Shown here piece after piece: positions 35,365 to 46,015 of a stretch of DNA of 64,000 nt. The translations under genes were made by a program, and so were the position numbers. The number at the start of each line of letters is the position of its first letter. Within the stretch, counting starts at the first letter, position 1. The notes below the pieces were generated by a model. That model was not told the DNA's origin. It saw only the letters and a list, made by a program, of their open reading frames with translations, and made no database searches. Origin of the DNA: an uncultured Clostridia bacterium (GTDB lineage: Bacteria > Bacillota > Clostridia > TANB77 > CAG-508); assembly GCA_934178555.1 (NCBI GenBank), contig CAKPQL010000003.1, forward strand, positions 1 through 64,000. Direction: 5' to 3'.

Positions 35365-36438
35365 TTATTTTATATACTCATCTAATGATTTCGTTCTGTA
35401 TTCTAAATCTCCAAATTTTTCTGTTGTAACATATCCAGGTGCAGATTTTATTACATCTGGTATTCTATTTACTATTGTTGCACATGTTAATTCTACTGTA
35501 TTTGGTCTTGCTATTACCAATGTTGTTGTTGGCTCTCCTTCTATTGTCCACTCATTTTTATCATAATCATCTTTTGAATATACTTTTCCAATACACTCTG
35601 ATTCTATTTCTATTCCCTCTTTAGTTTTTGTTGTTACAACTGCACTCATTCCTGTTGCATCTCCTGCTTTAACTGTCATATTCAATGTTGATGAGAATAT
35701 ATCTTCTGTGTGTGTTTGTGGTACGCATTTTTGTGTTTGACTAATTGGTGTTAGTCCTAATTTTGAGCATAACCAACCATTTACATTCCACATATATGAT
35801 GGTAAAAATTCTCCTGCATTTATTAATTTTTGTCTTTCTGCTTCGCTTATGTTATCTGCAGATGCGATTTTTTCTTCAAAATCTTTTAGAGTTAAACCTG
35901 CTCCATGTGCCTCTGCTAATGCTATTCCGTATTCTTCTACATTATAGCTTGAACTACCTTTTATTTTTGTTATTTTATGTGTTGATGCAGCAACGCTTGT
36001 TATAAGTTGTCCCCAATATATATCTTGATATCCGCTTCCTGTAATTGTACAATTATTTTTCTTTGCTAATTCATCTATTTTATTAGTTAATTCTGGATTT
36101 GAATTTATTGGATAAAATGCCTCTTCACAAGTTGTTATAGCATTTATTCCAAGTTCTGCACATAACATTAATGGCTCTTTTAAGTCATTAAATAAGCTCA
36201 TTGTTGTAACTATACAAATATCTGGTCTTGTGCTTTCTAGCATAGCTCTTGCATCTTTTGTTGATACTACTGTTACATTTTTCTTTTCTGTTCCAAGTAT
36301 GTCTCCTATGTCTTTTCCGATAACTGCTGGATTTATATCTATTGCTCCAACAATTTCTCCTCCTTTTTCATATACATAACGCATTGTGTATAATGACATT
36401 TTGCCTACACCATATTGTACTACTCTTAATTTACTCAT
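35365..36438 (-). CDS. DapB-like NAD(P)-dependent dehydrogenase (2,4-diaminopentanoate dehydrogenase type)
   Basis: A 357-residue protein with an N-terminal Rossmann fold (V-V-Q-Y-G-V-G-K-M-S, residues about 5-14) resembling dihydrodipicolinate reductase. A longer C-terminal domain is typical of clostridial 2,4-diaminopentanoate dehydrogenase relatives, which act in ornithine fermentation. A partner gene set for that pathway (ord/ora genes) is absent in this window, so the substrate is only a suggestion. I start at ATG 36438, which has an AAAGGAGAG site about 12 bases ahead. The longer frame start at 36459 overlaps that site. Confidence 0.75.
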   Translation of the reverse strand: MSKLRVVQYGVGKMSLYTMRYVYEKGGEIVGAIDINPAVIGKDIGDILGTEKKNVTVVSTKDARAMLESTRPDICIVTTMSLFNDLKEPLMLCAELGINAITTCEEAFYPINSNPELTNKIDELAKKNNCTITGSGYQDIYWGQLITSVAASTHKITKIKGSSSYNVEEYGIALAEAHGAGLTLKDFEEKIASADNISEAERQKLINAGEFLPSYMWNVNGWLCSKLGLTPISQTQKCVPQTHTEDIFSSTLNMTVKAGDATGMSAVVTTKTKEGIEIESECIGKVYSKDDYDKNEWTIEGEPTTTLVIARPNTVELTCATIVNRIPDVIKSAPGYVTTEKFGDLEYRTKSLDEYIK

Positions 36439-36570
36439 AATACATATCTCTCCTTTCAAAATATCATAGATAGATTATATACCAATTGTAAATTATTATA
36501 CAATATATTTTTTAAATTTAATTACTACTAATGTTTCTAAATTATTAAAAAGTAGGAGAAAATACAGTAA

Positions 36571-37515
36571 CTAATTTAATGCTTCTTTTATATTTTTCAA
36601 ATTCTGTTTCATTATAGACAAATATGTTACACCATTTTCTAAATCCTCAGCTGTTACATTATGTGCTGTATGGAAAACCAATGCTTTTGCATTTGTTTCA
36701 TTTGCTATCATATTTGCAACCTTTCCTTCTGACAATTCTTGATAAAATATAACTGGTATTTTTTCATTGTTTATTGTATCTACTATTTCTTTTATTTTTG
36801 CTACACTTGGCTCTGCACCTTCGCCGCATCCGTCATATGCTGTTGCGTATTCTAAGCCATATCTTTTTATAAAATAGATATATGCAAATTCTCCACCAAA
36901 TACCAATTTATTTCTTTTCGAACTATCTACTGTTTTCTTTATTTGACTATCTAGCTCCTCTAATTCTTTTATATATTCTTCTGCATTTTTTCTAAAATAT
37001 TCTGCATTTTCTGGAGATACCTCACATAACTTATCTGTTATATTATTTATCATTTTTATTGAATTAATTGGGTCTAGCCACGCATGTGCATCATATTTAT
37101 GAGCCTCATCGTGTTCGTCTTCATCCTCACTATGATTATGTTCTATTTCTATTAGTCCTATATTATCTGCCGCTTGCAATATTTTAGTATCTGAATCTAT
37201 ACTATTGGCTATTTTTGTAGCCCATGGCTCCATATCATCGCTAGTATATATAAACATATTTGCCTCATTTATATTTATTATATCTTTTGGAGTTGGCTCA
37301 TACGTATGACTTTCTGTTCCTGGTGGAAGTAATATTTTTACATTTACCTTTTCTTTTCCTATTTGTTTTACGAAATCATATTCTGGGAATAAACTTGTAA
37401 CAACTGTTATTTTTTCAGTTGAATTATTAGTAGAGGTATTAGTTTTATTTGCTATAAAAAAAATAATTCCCATTATTATTATAAATGTTAAAAATACAGC
37501 TATTATTTTTCTCAT
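36571..37515 (-). CDS. Zinc/manganese-type metal ABC transporter substrate-binding protein
   Basis: A 314-residue ZnuA/AdcA-like cluster A-I binding protein. It has an N-terminal hydrophobic anchor (about 4-22) without a clear lipobox cysteine. Metal-site signatures are S-H-T-Y-E-P-T-P, a His/Asp/Glu-rich loop (about 122-142), Y-D-A-H-A-W-L-D-P and a late D-G-C-G-E. The charged loop is typical of zinc-binding members. No permease or ATPase gene is adjacent, so the transport partner must be elsewhere. It starts at ATG 37515 after AGGAGG. Confidence 0.9.
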   Translation of the reverse strand: MRKIIAVFLTFIIIMGIIFFIANKTNTSTNNSTEKITVVTSLFPEYDFVKQIGKEKVNVKILLPPGTESHTYEPTPKDIININEANMFIYTSDDMEPWATKIANSIDSDTKILQAADNIGLIEIEHNHSEDEDEHDEAHKYDAHAWLDPINSIKMINNITDKLCEVSPENAEYFRKNAEEYIKELEELDSQIKKTVDSSKRNKLVFGGEFAYIYFIKRYGLEYATAYDGCGEGAEPSVAKIKEIVDTINNEKIPVIFYQELSEGKVANMIANETNAKALVFHTAHNVTAEDLENGVTYLSIMKQNLKNIKEALN

Positions 37516-37549
37516 TTTTATTTCCTCCTTTTGGATTATTCATAAATTA

Positions 37550-38125
37550 TTACATCATTTTTTGTCTTAGCATTTCTAAAGCCTTTCGTCTACTACTTAT
37601 TGCATTTTTTTCTTCTGATGATAATTCTGCTTGTGTTCTTCCATCATCTAACTCAAATATTACATCAAATCCAAATCCATTCTGTCCTCTTGGACTCTTA
37701 GCAATATGCCCTACATTTTCAGCCTGTACTACTATCTCTTTTCCATTTGGTTCTACATATGCCATACTTACACAATGTCTTGCAACTCTCTTTTCTTTTG
37801 GTAATTCTTTCATTCTTTCTAATATATATTTATTTTTTTCTTCCCAAGTTACATTTTCTCCTAAACACCTTGCTGTCATTATGCCTGGCCATCCATTGAA
37901 TTCGTCTATACATAAGCCACTATCATCTGCTATACAATTCATTTGAGTAGCTTTTGATATTTCTTTTGCTTTTTTTAATGCATTTTCTTTAAATGTTGTT
38001 CTATCTTCTATTACATCTATTTTACAGTTTATATCATCTAAAGAAATTATTTCATAATCTTTTAATATTTCCTTTATTTCTCGTAATTTTCCTTTGTTTG
38101 TTGTTGCTACAAGTATCTTTTGCAT
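37550..38125 (-). CDS. rdgB: dITP/XTP pyrophosphatase (RdgB/HAM1)
   Basis: Removes non-canonical purine triphosphates (dITP, XTP) from the nucleotide pool. The 191 residues include the opening I-L-V-A-T-T-N-K-G-K-L, A-D-D-S-G-L-C-I-D, the P-G-I-M-T-A-R stretch and G-F-G-F-D-V-I-F, all family hallmarks. I chose ATG 38125 behind GGAGG rather than the open-frame start at 38176. The neighbours uvrB (upstream) and the metal-binding protein (downstream) are on the same strand, and rdgB fits with uvrB as genome maintenance. Confidence 0.95.
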   Translation of the reverse strand: MQKILVATTNKGKLREIKEILKDYEIISLDDINCKIDVIEDRTTFKENALKKAKEISKATQMNCIADDSGLCIDEFNGWPGIMTARCLGENVTWEEKNKYILERMKELPKEKRVARHCVSMAYVEPNGKEIVVQAENVGHIAKSPRGQNGFGFDVIFELDDGRTQAELSSEEKNAISSRRKALEMLRQKMM

Positions 38126-38224
38126 TTTAATTCCTCCTTGAATTATATATTCAAATTGTAAAAAAACTAATATCAAATACTATTAAAAGTATAAAAGCGA
38201 ATTAAAAGTAATTTAAATCTATGT

Positions 38225-40182
38225 CTACAACAATTTTTCTAATTCTTTTATTTTATCTCTTAATTCTGCTGCCTTTTCGAATTCCATTTGACTTGCATGT
38301 TTTAGCATTTCATCTGTTAACTTATTTATTATACTTTCTATAGTTTCTCCTTCTTCTATATCATATTTTGATTGTACATCTTCAACCACAGTAGCTTTTA
38401 TTGTATCTCTTATAGATTTTTTTATTGTTTGTGGTGTTATGTTGTGTTCTTTGTTGTATTGCTCTTGTATTTGTCTTCTTCTATTTGTTTCTGTTATTGC
38501 TTTTTCCATAGATTCTGTTAATTCATCTGCATACATTATAACTTTCCCATCTGCATTTCTTGCAGCACGTCCTATTGTTTGTATTAGTGACCTTTCTGAA
38601 CGAAGAAAGCCTTCCTTATCTGCATCTAATATTGCAACTAAAGATACCTCTGGAATATCTAACCCTTCTCTTAGCAAGTTTATTCCAACTAGAACATCAA
38701 ACTCTCCGAAGTCTTAAGTTTCTTATTATTTCCATTCTTTCTAGTGCTTTTATATCAGAATGCATATAGTTTACTTTTATATCTATGTTTTTTAAATATG
38801 CTGTTAAATCTTCTGCCATTTTTTTAGTTAATGTTGTTACTAAAACTCTTTCATTTTTTTCTACTCTTTTTCTTATTTCTATTATCAAATCATCTATTTG
38901 ATTTTCTATTGGTTTTACCTCTATTTTTGGATCTAATAGCCCTGTTGGTCTTATTATTTGCTCTACTATTTCTCCTTTTGAATGTTCCCTTTCATATTCT
39001 GCAGGAGTTGCACTAACAAATATACATTGATTAATTCTTTCTTCGAATTCTTCAAATTTTAATGGCCTATTATCATATGCTGATGGTAACCTAAAACCAT
39101 AGTTTACAAGTGAATCTTTTCTTGCCCTATCTCCATTATACATTCCCTTAACTTGTGGAAGTGTAACATGTGATTCGTCTACTACTAACAAGAAATCGTC
39201 TGGAAAATAATCAAATAATGTAAATGGTGGACTTCCTGCTGGTCTTCCACTAATATGCCTTGAATAATTTTCTATTCCTTGGCAAAATCCGGTTTCTTTT
39301 AGCATCTCTATATCAAAATTAGTTCTTTCCTCTATTCTTTGTGCTTCTATAAATTTATTTTGAGATTTAAAATATTCAACTCTTTCTTCCATTTCTTTTT
39401 CTATTGTTTCTATTGCTTTATCTCTTTTTTCATCTGTTGTAACATAATGTGAATTTGGGAAAATCATTACATGGTTTCTTGTTCCTATGGTTTTTCCTGT
39501 TAATGGGTTTATTTCAGATATTTTATCTATTTCATCTCCAAAAAATTCTACTCTTATTGCTTTTTCATTTTCCCCAGATGGGTATATTTCAACTATATCT
39601 CCCTTTGCCCTAAAAGTACCTCTTTTAAAGTCCATCTCATTTCTTGTATATTGCATTTTTACTAATTTTTTTAGTACCTCATCTCTACTTTTTTCCATTC
39701 CAGGACGCAAAGATATTATTAAATTTTCATAGTCTATAGGATCTCCTAAACCATATATGCAAGAAACAGATGCTACTACTATTACATTCTTTGTTTCAAA
39801 CAAAGCAGCAGTTGCCGAATGGCGCAACTTATCTATTTCATCATTAATGGATGCATCTTTTTCTATATAAGTATCAGATTTTGCAATATATGCTTCTGGC
39901 TGATAATAGTCATAATAAGAGACAAAATATTCAACTTGGTTTTCTGGAAAGAATTCCTTAAATTCTGAATAAAGTTGCCCTGCAAGTGTTTTATTGTGTG
40001 CTAAAATAAGTGTTGGTTTTTGCACTTTTTGTATTACATTTGCTATTGTAAAGGTCTTTCCGGGAACCTGTAACACCTAATAATGTTTGAAATTTTTTGC
40101 CTTGTTTTATTCCATTACTCAAATATTCAATTGCTTGTGGTTGATCTCCTGTTGGAGTATATTCTGAATGTAATTTAAACAT
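38225..40182 (-). CDS. uvrB: Excinuclease ABC subunit B, requiring two +1 frameshifts at CGG (40062-40060 and 38708-38706)
   Basis: Damage-recognition helicase of nucleotide excision repair. Three consecutive frames together give 651 residues, a normal UvrB. Segment 1 (40182-40063) ends G-V-T-G-S before CGG. Skipping the C gives GGA-AAG-ACC, restoring G-S-G-K-T (Walker A, residues 36-43). Segment 2 (40061-38709) contains the beta-hairpin [10 protein letters not shown] and runs to I-I-R-N-L-R-L before the second CGG. Skipping again gives GGA-GAG-TTT, the conserved [10 protein letters not shown] (from residue 492). Segment 3 has helicase motif VI and the UVR domain. The start ATG 40182 follows TTGGAGG. 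All three segments are well conserved. Confidence 0.95.
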
Positions 40183-40209
40183 ATTTTCCTCCAATATACT
40201 TTTCTATGT

Positions 40210-40977
40210 TTATTTAGCAATTTTATCATTTATGATATCTTTAATAACTTCTCCTGCAATAATTAATCCAGCAACTGATGGTACAAATGATATACTACCT
40301 GGAATTTGATTTTTTATTGTGCATTTTCTTTTCGTTCCTGGTGGGCATATGCAGTGTGTTTTACAAGTATTTTCTGTTTGCTCATATGGTTTTATTGGTT
40401 CTTCTTTTGAATATACTACTTTTAATTTTTCTATTCCTCTTGCTCTTAGTTCTTTTCTCATTACTTTTGCAAGTGGACACACGCTTGTTTTATATATATC
40501 TGTAACTTCAAATCTCGTTGGGTCTAGCTTATTTCCAGTTCCCATTGCAGATATTATCGGTATGTTCAATGCATTTGCCTGCATTACTAATTCTATTTTA
40601 GCAGTTACTGTATCTACTGCATCTATTATATAATTTACATCATTATCTAATATGTTTTTCTCTGAATTTGGCATATAAAACTCTTTATATGTTTCGACTT
40701 TAGCATCCGGATTAATTTCTAATATTCTTTCTGCCATTATATCTACTTTGTACTTTCCTATTGTTTTTCTTGTAGCATGAATTTGTCTGTTTAAATTAGT
40801 TAAACAAACTTTATCATCATCTATTAATATAAATTTTTTTACGCCAGCTCTTACTAATCCTTCTGCAACAAATGAACCTACTCCACCTATTCCAAATATT
40901 GCTACTTTTACTTTACTTAATTTATCTAATCCATCTTTACCAATTAATAGTTCTGTTCTTGAAAATTGATTTAACAT
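40210..40977 (-). CDS. tcdA: tRNA threonylcarbamoyladenosine dehydratase (TcdA/CsdL, HesA-MoeB-ThiF family)
   Basis: E1-like enzyme that uses ATP to cyclise t6A37 of tRNA to ct6A. The 255-residue protein has the nucleotide-binding G-I-G-G-V-G-S (about 29-35), D-D-D-K-V-C-L-T-N-L-N-R-Q, I-D-A-V-D-T-V and a cysteine cluster near residues 200-220 (C-K-T-H-C-I-C-P-P-G). It begins S-R-T-E-L-L-I-G, as TcdA does. It lies between uvrB and metK on the same strand. Sulfur or redox genes are close, and TcdA partners with sulfur-relay proteins in some bacteria. Confidence 0.92.
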   Translation of the reverse strand: MLNQFSRTELLIGKDGLDKLSKVKVAIFGIGGVGSFVAEGLVRAGVKKFILIDDDKVCLTNLNRQIHATRKTIGKYKVDIMAERILEINPDAKVETYKEFYMPNSEKNILDNDVNYIIDAVDTVTAKIELVMQANALNIPIISAMGTGNKLDPTRFEVTDIYKTSVCPLAKVMRKELRARGIEKLKVVYSKEEPIKPYEQTENTCKTHCICPPGTKRKCTIKNQIPGSISFVPSVAGLIIAGEVIKDIINDKIAK

Positions 40978-41054
40978 TATATTACTCCTATTTTTTTATT
41001 TATTTTTATTGAATTACTTCACATATATAAATTTTTACCATTATTCTATTAATA

Positions 41055-42200
41055 TTATAGTTTAATTACTTTTTCCCATGTTAAATTTTCTTTCCCAAAG
41101 TGACCATAATTCGTAGTTTTTTTATAAATAGGTTTCTGTAAATCTAAATAATTTATAATTCCTCTTGGAGTTAAATCAAATTTACTATACAATTTTTCTA
41201 CTATTTCACTTTCTGGTATTATAGCTGTTCCAAATGTTTCTACAAAAATTGATATTGGCTTTGCAACTCCTATTGCATAAGATAATTGTATTTCACATTT
41301 TTTTGCCCATCCATTTGCTACAATGTTTTTGGCTAAATGTCTTGCCATATATGATGCTGATCTATCTACTTTTGTTGCATCTTTTCCAGAGAAAGCTCCT
41401 CCTCCATGTCTTGCATATCCACCATATGTATCTACTATTATTTTTCTTCCTGTTAAACCACTATCACCTAGTGGACCACCTATAACAAATCTACCTGTTG
41501 GATTTATATAATATTTTGTGTTTTCATCTAATAAGTTACTTGGTATCACTTCATTTATAACTTTTTCTTTTATATCTTTTTTTAGCACTTCTAAATCAAC
41601 ATCTTCATTATGTTCTGCAGATACAACTATAGTATGTATTCTTACTGGTTTATCATCTTCGTATTCTACTGTTACTTGAGTTTTTCCATCTGGTCTCAAA
41701 TAATCAATTATTTTTTGTTTTCTAACTTCTGTTAATTTTTTTGCTAAAGCATGTGCTAAATAAATTGGCATTGGCATTAAGTTTTCAGTTTCATCACAAG
41801 CAAAACCAAACATTATTCCTTGGTCTCCAGCACCTTCTGAAATTACATTTTCTCCATCCTTTTCTTCTAATGATTTGTTTACTCCTAAAGCAATATCTGG
41901 AGATTGTTTTGATATATTAATATGCACTTTACAAGTTCTATAATCTATATCTTGATTAGCATTATCATATCCAATATCTTTTATAGCTTGTCTTACTATG
42001 TTTTCAATATCTATTTCTTCTGCAGTAGAACTTATTTCTCCTGTTACTATTATTTCTCCTTTTCCTGCAACTGTTTCGCAAGCCACTCTTGCATTTTTAT
42101 CTTTTTCTAAGTATGCATCTAAAACACTATCTGATATGTAATCACATAATTTATCTGGATGTCCTTCTGTTACACTTTCTGATGTAAATAATTTTCTCAT
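41055..42200 (-). CDS. metK: S-adenosylmethionine synthetase
   Basis: Forms S-adenosylmethionine from methionine and ATP. The 381 residues carry the E-G-H-P-D-K opening, [10 protein letters not shown] hexapeptide, the G-G-G-A-F-S-G-K-D phosphate loop and D-R-S-A-S-Y-M-A-R. Length is as expected. It starts at ATG 42200 only 16 bases after the mnmA stop, so it is probably the last or near-last gene of the suf-mnmA transcript. I saw no SAM-riboswitch directly in front of it, consistent with co-transcription. Its product feeds RsmD and the RNA methyltransferase at 62277. Confidence 0.97.
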   Translation of the reverse strand: MRKLFTSESVTEGHPDKLCDYISDSVLDAYLEKDKNARVACETVAGKGEIIVTGEISSTAEEIDIENIVRQAIKDIGYDNANQDIDYRTCKVHINISKQSPDIALGVNKSLEEKDGENVISEGAGDQGIMFGFACDETENLMPMPIYLAHALAKKLTEVRKQKIIDYLRPDGKTQVTVEYEDDKPVRIHTIVVSAEHNEDVDLEVLKKDIKEKVINEVIPSNLLDENTKYYINPTGRFVIGGPLGDSGLTGRKIIVDTYGGYARHGGGAFSGKDATKVDRSASYMARHLAKNIVANGWAKKCEIQLSYAIGVAKPISIFVETFGTAIIPESEIVEKLYSKFDLTPRGIINYLDLQKPIYKKTTNYGHFGKENLTWEKVIKL

Positions 42201-42216
42201 TTTTGTTCCTTCTTTC

Positions 42217-43275
42217 TTAATATATTATTTTTCCTCCACCCAATACTATATCTTCTACATAAAATACTGCAGACTGACCTGGTGTAATTCTTGCCACTGG
42301 ATTATCAAATACTACCTTTATTAAATCTTTTTCAATTAATTCTATTGTTGCTTTTTCTTCTACACTTGAATATCTTGTTTTTACAGTAACATTCATTTTT
42401 TCCTTTAACTCATCTATTAGCAATAAATTTATCTCATTTACAAACATTTCTGTCTTATAGATGTCTTGTTTTTCTCCAACTATTACTTCATTTTTTTCTT
42501 TATTAAAACCTATTACAAATAACGGTTCTTTATATGAAATACCTAATCCTTTTCTTTGTCCAATTGTATAGTTATATAATCCATTATGCTTTCCTAAAAC
42601 TTTTCCATCTTTGTTTACAATATTTCCTTTAGTTGGTTTTAAGTCCGAATTATTTTCTAAAAATTTTTTATAATTACCATCTGGCACAAAGCAAATATCT
42701 TCACTATCTGGTTTATTTGCGACTTTTAAATTATTATTTCTTGCAATTTCTCTTATTTGTTCTTTGTTTTCAAACTCTGCTAGTGGAAATAATATATGTT
42801 CTATTAAGTCTTTTGGTATATTCCACAAAACATAACTTTGATCCTTTTTGCCTGCATTTGATTTTTTTAATACCCATCTTTTATAATCAGTACTATATTC
42901 TGTTTTAGCATAATGACCTGTTGCTATATAATTGCAACCTAATTCTTTTGCCTTTTCGCGCATTAAACCAAATTTCATATATTTATTACATTCAATACAT
43001 GGATTAGGAGTTTTACAATTTGCATAACAATTTATAAAATCATTTATAACATACTTTTTAAATTCATTTTTATAATCATATGTAAAGTGTGGTATTCCAA
43101 TAGAATTGCACACATTTTTTGCATCAATATAAGTATTTATATTACAGCAACTGCTTCCAGCAAATAATTCTAGTGTTGCTCCTATTACATCATACCCCTG
43201 TTCCTTTAATAGTAAAGCTGATACAGAGCTATCAACTCCCCCACTCATTCCTAACAATACTTTTTTATTTTCCAT
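42217..43275 (-). CDS. mnmA: tRNA-specific 2-thiouridylase
   Basis: Thiolates U34 of Glu, Gln and Lys tRNAs using ATP and persulfide sulfur. The 352 residues show the PP-loop G-M-S-G-G-V-D-S-S (about 8-16), the catalytic cysteine regions N-P-C-I-E-C-N and D-I-C-F-V-P, and G-Q-R-K-G-L-G-I. Its start overlaps the sufU stop by 11 bases, so the two are translationally coupled. Being inside the suf operon strongly suggests that SufS/SufU supply its sulfur, rather than a dedicated YrvO-type desulfurase. Confidence 0.96.
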   Translation of the reverse strand: MENKKVLLGMSGGVDSSVSALLLKEQGYDVIGATLELFAGSSCCNINTYIDAKNVCNSIGIPHFTYDYKNEFKKYVINDFINCYANCKTPNPCIECNKYMKFGLMREKAKELGCNYIATGHYAKTEYSTDYKRWVLKKSNAGKKDQSYVLWNIPKDLIEHILFPLAEFENKEQIREIARNNNLKVANKPDSEDICFVPDGNYKKFLENNSDLKPTKGNIVNKDGKVLGKHNGLYNYTIGQRKGLGISYKEPLFVIGFNKEKNEVIVGEKQDIYKTEMFVNEINLLLIDELKEKMNVTVKTRYSSVEEKATIELIEKDLIKVVFDNPVARITPGQSAVFYVEDIVLGGGKIIY

Positions 43276-43702
43276 TTTTATTTAATAAATCCTCCATTGT
43301 GTGCCAAGCAAGTAATGCACATTTTACTCTTGCCGGCATGTTTGATACATTTTTAAATGCAATAGCTTCTTCTAATTTTTTTAATTCTTCTTCATCTGTT
43401 GTTTCTCTCTTTATCATTTCTATAAATGTTTTTATAATTTCTTTTGCTTGTTCAAGTGTTTTTCCTTTTAAAACGTCTATCATAACAGAAGTAGAGCTTT
43501 GAGAAATTGCACACCCATGTCCTGTAAATCCCATATCTTCTATTATATTTCCATTTAACTTTACTTCTATTTCAATTTCATCACCACAATTTGGATTATG
43601 TCCCTTTTCACAATAATCACAGCCATCTATATTTTTCTTATTATATGAATTCATACTATGTTCCATTATTATGTCATTATATAATTCATCTAAATTATCC
43701 AT
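43265..43702 (-). CDS. sufU: SufU-type iron-sulfur assembly / sulfur-transfer protein
   Basis: Zinc-containing partner that accepts sulfur from SufS. The 145-residue protein starts MDNLDELYNDIIMEHS and has the three conserved cysteines: in N-P-N-C-G-D-E, G-H-G-C-A-I-S and V-K-C-A-L-L-A-W. The insert between the second and third cysteine fits SufU rather than IscU. I chose ATG 43702, whose modest ribosome site (AAAGGAAA) is still better than anything ahead of the longer frame (43774). The longer frame would overlap sufS by more than 20 bases. Its 3' end overlaps mnmA. Confidence 0.93.
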   Translation of the reverse strand: MDNLDELYNDIIMEHSMNSYNKKNIDGCDYCEKGHNPNCGDEIEIEVKLNGNIIEDMGFTGHGCAISQSSTSVMIDVLKGKTLEQAKEIIKTFIEMIKRETTDEEELKKLEEAIAFKNVSNMPARVKCALLAWHTMEDLLNKNGK

Positions 43703-43751
43703 TTTTATTTCCTTTCTAATACATATAGCAACATGTAATGCAGTTTTATTG

Positions 43752-44966
43752 TTATTTTGAAATATATTTTTCAAACATTTTATAAGCTTTTTTTAGCGCA
43801 AAAACAAGTTTATCTATATCTTCTTTTGTATTATAAATATAAAAACTTGCCCTACACGTAGAATCAATATTTAAAAATCTCATAAGTGGTTGTGCACAAT
43901 GATTTCCTGACCTTATGCATACTCCTTCCGCATCTAAAATGCTTGCAACATCATGAGGATGAACTCCTTCTATATTAAAAGAAATAACTGCAGAATGATT
44001 TTCTTTATTTGGTGTCATATATAGTTTTAAGAAATCTAATTTCTTTAAATTTTCTCTTGCATAATTCATTAATTCTTCTTCTATTTTACCTATTTCATCA
44101 TATCCGATATTTTCTATATAATCTATAGCTGCACCTAATCCTATAACACCCTCCACATTTTGTGTTCCCGCTTCAAATTTATTTGGTAATGGGGCAAATG
44201 TAGTATTTTGCTCATATACATATTCAATCATATCTCCACCCATTAAAAATGGATTCATTTTATTTAGTAATTCTCTTTTTCCATAAAGCACACCAATTCC
44301 TAATGGTGCAAGCATTTTGTGTCCAGAAAAAACTAAAAAATCCGCATCTAAATCTTGTACATCAATTCTCATATGAGGTATGCTTTGTGAAGCATCTACA
44401 ATTACTACTGCCCCTTTCTTATGTGCATATTTTATTATTTCTTTTACATTGTTAATTGTACCAAGTGCATTTGAAACATGAGTTATGCCAACAACTTTCG
44501 TTTTGTCTGTTATCTTTTTTTCAATTTCTTCTCTGGTTAATTCATATTCATCATTTATATACATATATTTTAATATGCTATCTGTTTTTTTCGTTACATA
44601 TTGCCATGGCACTAAATTGGAATGATGTTCCATTATTGAAATAACCACTTCATCATCTTTTTTTAAATTATCCAACCCATAAGAATATGCAATTAAATTT
44701 AAGCTTTCACTAGCATTTTTTGAAAAAATAATTTCTTCTGCATGTCTTGCATTTATAAATTTTGCAATTTTTATTCTTGTATTTTCATATGCTTCTGTTG
44801 CATCTATACTTAGTGAATAAGCCCCTCTATGAGGATTTGCATTGTATTTATCATAAAACTCATTTATCTTTTCTATAACTTGTCTTGGTTTTTGTGTTGT
44901 TGCTCCATTATCTAAGTAACTAATTTGCCTATTTTCAAAAATTGGAAAGTCCTTTTTATAATCCAT
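43752..44966 (-). CDS. sufS: Cysteine desulfurase SufS
   Basis: PLP enzyme that takes sulfur from cysteine to an active-site persulfide. The 404 residues include H-H-S-N-L-V-P-W-Q, the PLP lysine in F-S-G-H-K-M-L-A-P-L-G-I-G and the catalytic cysteine in R-S-G-N-H-C-A-Q-P. It has the group II (SufS) layout and length. Its ATG overlaps the sufD stop by one base (44966), so sufD and sufS are tightly coupled. It passes sulfur to SufU and probably MnmA, next in the operon. Confidence 0.96.
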   Translation of the reverse strand: MDYKKDFPIFENRQISYLDNGATTQKPRQVIEKINEFYDKYNANPHRGAYSLSIDATEAYENTRIKIAKFINARHAEEIIFSKNASESLNLIAYSYGLDNLKKDDEVVISIMEHHSNLVPWQYVTKKTDSILKYMYINDEYELTREEIEKKITDKTKVVGITHVSNALGTINNVKEIIKYAHKKGAVVIVDASQSIPHMRIDVQDLDADFLVFSGHKMLAPLGIGVLYGKRELLNKMNPFLMGGDMIEYVYEQNTTFAPLPNKFEAGTQNVEGVIGLGAAIDYIENIGYDEIGKIEEELMNYARENLKKLDFLKLYMTPNKENHSAVISFNIEGVHPHDVASILDAEGVCIRSGNHCAQPLMRFLNIDSTCRASFYIYNTKEDIDKLVFALKKAYKMFEKYISK

Positions 44967-46015
44967 TAATCCAATCTCCTATCTATTTCTTCTATAATAT
45001 CATTTCTTATTTTTTCATCAGATATTCTTTGTAATATTTTATTAAATCTTGCTTTTACAATTAATTTTATCGCATCACTATAATTTATACCTCTACTCAT
45101 AATATAAAACAAATCTTTACTATCTACTTTTCCAGATGCTGTACTATGGTTTCCTTCAACATCTTCTTCTGTACATAAAAGCATTGGCAAGGCAACAGAT
45201 TTTGCTTTGTCTGATAGTAACATACAATATTCATTTTCATTTCCTTTTGCTTTTTTGCATCCCTTCTTAAAATCAATTGTACCCTTAAAATGCTTTACAC
45301 TACTACCTTTTAGTGCACCTTGTGCATCTATGTCTATGCTTGTTCTTTTTCCCTTTAATTCTGCTATATAGTTTATATCCTTTAATTGGTTTTCTATGCC
45401 TAAGTAAATTGTTTTTAAATCATCTCTTGCATTATCTCCTATAATATCAGAAAAATAGTTAGAAACGCTATTTTTAGCACCTATATCTATTATTGTATAA
45501 CTAATACTAGCATTTTCATATATTTTATTTTGTATTGCTTCAAAATTATCTGATAAATTATTTAGTAAATTAAAAATTATTATATTTATCTTAGTATTTG
45601 GATTTGCAATAACATTAATAATTCCATTATGAAAACATTTTTTATTTGTATTAGATTTATATTCTATAAAAATATTAGCATCCTCAAAAGCTTGTATTTC
45701 TAGTTGATTAATTAATTCAAGATTCTCATCATCAAAGTTATATGCAATCCTAATGTTTTCATCTTTATTATTTATAGATAGTTTTATTTTACTATTAGCA
45801 TTTTCTACAACATTTTTATCTAATAAAGTTCCATTTCCATATATTAGTTTTACATTTTCATTACTCTTTTCTATATGGTTATTTTCTGTTTGTATGCTTA
45901 CTGTTTCAAATTTCTTCGGATTTGTTGGAAGTTCTACATCAGTTAATTTTATATTGTTTATTCCAAAATTTCTTGATGTTCTTAGTGGTGTTTCATTTAC
46001 TTTTAATTCATTCAT
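44966..46015 (-). CDS. sufD: Iron-sulfur scaffold component SufD
   Basis: Partner of SufB in the SufBC2D scaffold complex. The 349 residues are poorly conserved at the N-terminus (about 1-130). The C-terminal beta-helix core is clearer, with K-H-F-K-G-T-I-D-F, L-L-S-D-K-A-K-S-V-A-L-P-M-L, the E-D-V-E-G-N-H-S-T-A-S-G motif and a closing Y-I-M-S-R-G-I-N-Y-S-D-A. It lacks the SufB N-terminal extension. Its start (46015) overlaps the sufB stop by one base, matching the sufCBDSU order seen in Firmicutes that have SufU. Confidence 0.93.
   Translation of the reverse strand: MNELKVNETPLRTSRNFGINNIKLTDVELPTNPKKFETVSIQTENNHIEKSNENVKLIYGNGTLLDKNVVENANSKIKLSINNKDENIRIAYNFDDENLELINQLEIQAFEDANIFIEYKSNTNKKCFHNGIINVIANPNTKINIIIFNLLNNLSDNFEAIQNKIYENASISYTIIDIGAKNSVSNYFSDIIGDNARDDLKTIYLGIENQLKDINYIAELKGKRTSIDIDAQGALKGSSVKHFKGTIDFKKGCKKAKGNENEYCMLLSDKAKSVALPMLLCTEEDVEGNHSTASGKVDSKDLFYIMSRGINYSDAIKLIVKARFNKILQRISDEKIRNDIIEEIDRRLD

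Noticed and set aside
41055..42216. SAM riboswitch in front of metK
   Set aside because: Only 16 bases separate mnmA and metK, leaving no room for one.
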